Shown piece by piece: positions 63,101 through 64,000 of a stretch of 64,000 bases of DNA. The DNA is from Adineta vaga (Eukaryota; Rotifera): positions 7,874,001 through 7,938,000 of the forward strand of contig CP075494.1 in assembly GCA_021613535.1 (NCBI GenBank). Direction: 5' to 3'. The notes beneath the pieces were generated by a model. The model had not been told where the DNA came from. It did no database searches and saw only the letters and a program-made list of their open reading frames with translations. The position numbers were made by a program, and so were the translations under genes. Positions within the stretch are counted from its first letter, which is position 1, and the number at the start of each line of letters is the position of its first letter.

Positions 63101-64000
63101 TGAGTTTAACCTAGGAAATCAAACGTTTATGGAACGAAAATATAGAATTCTTCAAATTTAAAATGAAAATTTGTCTACTTCTTTTTCATGATTGAATTCA
63201 AATGTACTTTCATAATCATAAATACTACTATTCAATGGCATACAAGATAATTTTGCATGAATAAATTCATAATTAAATAGAACATGATGATATAAATCTT
63301 CTATTCGTTCAGATAGAATCAATTGAAATGGTAATTCACTTAGTTTACGTAAATTATATCGAACTGCTGAGGAGTTTACATTCGCTGCTGCGCCTTTATT
63401 TGTTGTAAATATCAATGGTTGAGCTGGTACTTTGCGATCAGCTTCACCATCTGTTGAACTCAAATTAAACATACGTTTTTGATTATCCGTAAATTGAAAT
63501 GGTTTTGGACAACCGGCCCATATACCAAGAAAATAATCAGCCATTTGTGAATGATATTGTCGTCGTTCATCTGGATTAGCCAAATAACGTTCATGAGAGA
63601 CTAAAATAACATTGAGACATCCGTTCATTTCAAACTGTCGTATGTGAAAAACGACTTTCATGACTTTTTGCTTTCTCGAACAGAAGAAAAATATTATCTT
63701 TACCTTCCGCAAATTGTCGATGATACCAACTAACCACCGATACTCCTTCTGCTTCTCGTTCAACTAAATAATTTGGTACATCATTTCGTATACGTGTCCA
63801 TAATAATGGTGGTATTCGTCGAATTGGTGGTAAATGATATTGATAAACATCATTTAAAACTGTTTCATCCAATGATATTAAATCTTCTAATTCAGCTTCA
63901 CTTAGACCTGATCTCGATGCAGTTATATATGACAGAGCATGCTCGACTAGAATATGACCATGTTGATTTTCAATACGACCTAATAGTTTATTAATGGATG
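60139..64000 (-). CDS. NACHT and WD-repeat protein (NWD1/2-like), 3' part, cut by window edge
   Basis: Nine exons are visible (64000-63704, 63600-63179, 63110-62492, 62428-62041, 61956-61774, 61724-61357, 61297-61152, 61098-60694, 60624-60139), all in phase, giving roughly 1100 C-terminal residues; the 5' part, including any NACHT ATPase, lies beyond the window. The first visible block is the winged-helix region after NACHT (ALSYITASRSGLSEAELEDL, then PPLLWTRIRND and VVSWYHRQFAE), typical of NWD1/NWD2. About ten WD-type repeats of weak consensus follow, for example VITTGMDKTTKVWNLE and GNFVIWDIEE. NWD proteins are STAND-type switches; vertebrate ones are neuronal or linked to steroid signalling. 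The acceptor of the last exon ends in GAG, less common than CAG or TAG. Confidence 0.88.

Overview
This is a stretch of animal nuclear genome. It is AT-rich and gene-dense, and almost every gene is cut by short GT-AG introns, mostly about 45-100 nt. I rebuilt each gene by joining exons so that the splice sites and reading phases agree. A bdelloid rotifer (Adineta/Rotaria type) fits best: tiny introns, an animal core gene set, and three genes of bacterial character that now carry spliceosomal introns. The species is inference; no rRNA or mitochondrial marker is present.

Layout. 1-4 kb: an unrecognised single-pass membrane protein (+) meets a disordered Ser/Asn-rich protein (-) tail to tail. 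4.4-14.4 kb (all -): PDZ-ZM-LIM muscle/cytoskeleton protein, bacterial-type AAA ATPase, PP2A scaffold subunit A, SLC17-type transporter. 16.5-25.3 kb (all +): a 16-exon Dispatched-type RND transporter, calcineurin-B-homologous EF-hand protein, HDHD3, RACK1. 25.7-29.6 kb (-): three tandem tRNA-His genes, then two tandem small heat-shock proteins, each with two alpha-crystallin domains. 30-38.5 kb: a small unknown gene with a GC-AG intron, a class I glutamine-amidotransferase-like hydrolase, NDUFB5 and enolase. 39-42.3 kb (-): TMEM272-like protein and a small disordered protein. 42.3-45.5 kb is empty. 45.5-51.5 kb: HDHD5, a 33-bp minisatellite, tRNA-Ile, a uronate-dehydrogenase-like SDR, HMGB and a secreted cystine-knot hormone. 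51.9-64 kb (-): ZDHHC5/8 palmitoyltransferase, SMIM7, ATG4 with a C-terminal LIR-like motif, a gene-poor gap, and the 3' part of an NWD1/2-like NACHT-WD40 gene that runs off the right edge.

The genes do not form one pathway. They are mostly housekeeping genes in short same-strand runs. Themes are stress and proteostasis (small heat-shock proteins, ATG4), membrane signalling (PP2A-A, RACK1, CHP, Dispatched, ZDHHC, cystine-knot hormone) and metabolism (enolase, NDUFB5, HAD hydrolases). I saw no complete transposon, CRISPR array or virus-like gene. The most distinctive local structure is the double-alpha-crystallin small heat-shock pair beside the tRNA-His triplet; one member has a textbook heat-shock element upstream of its TATA-like box.
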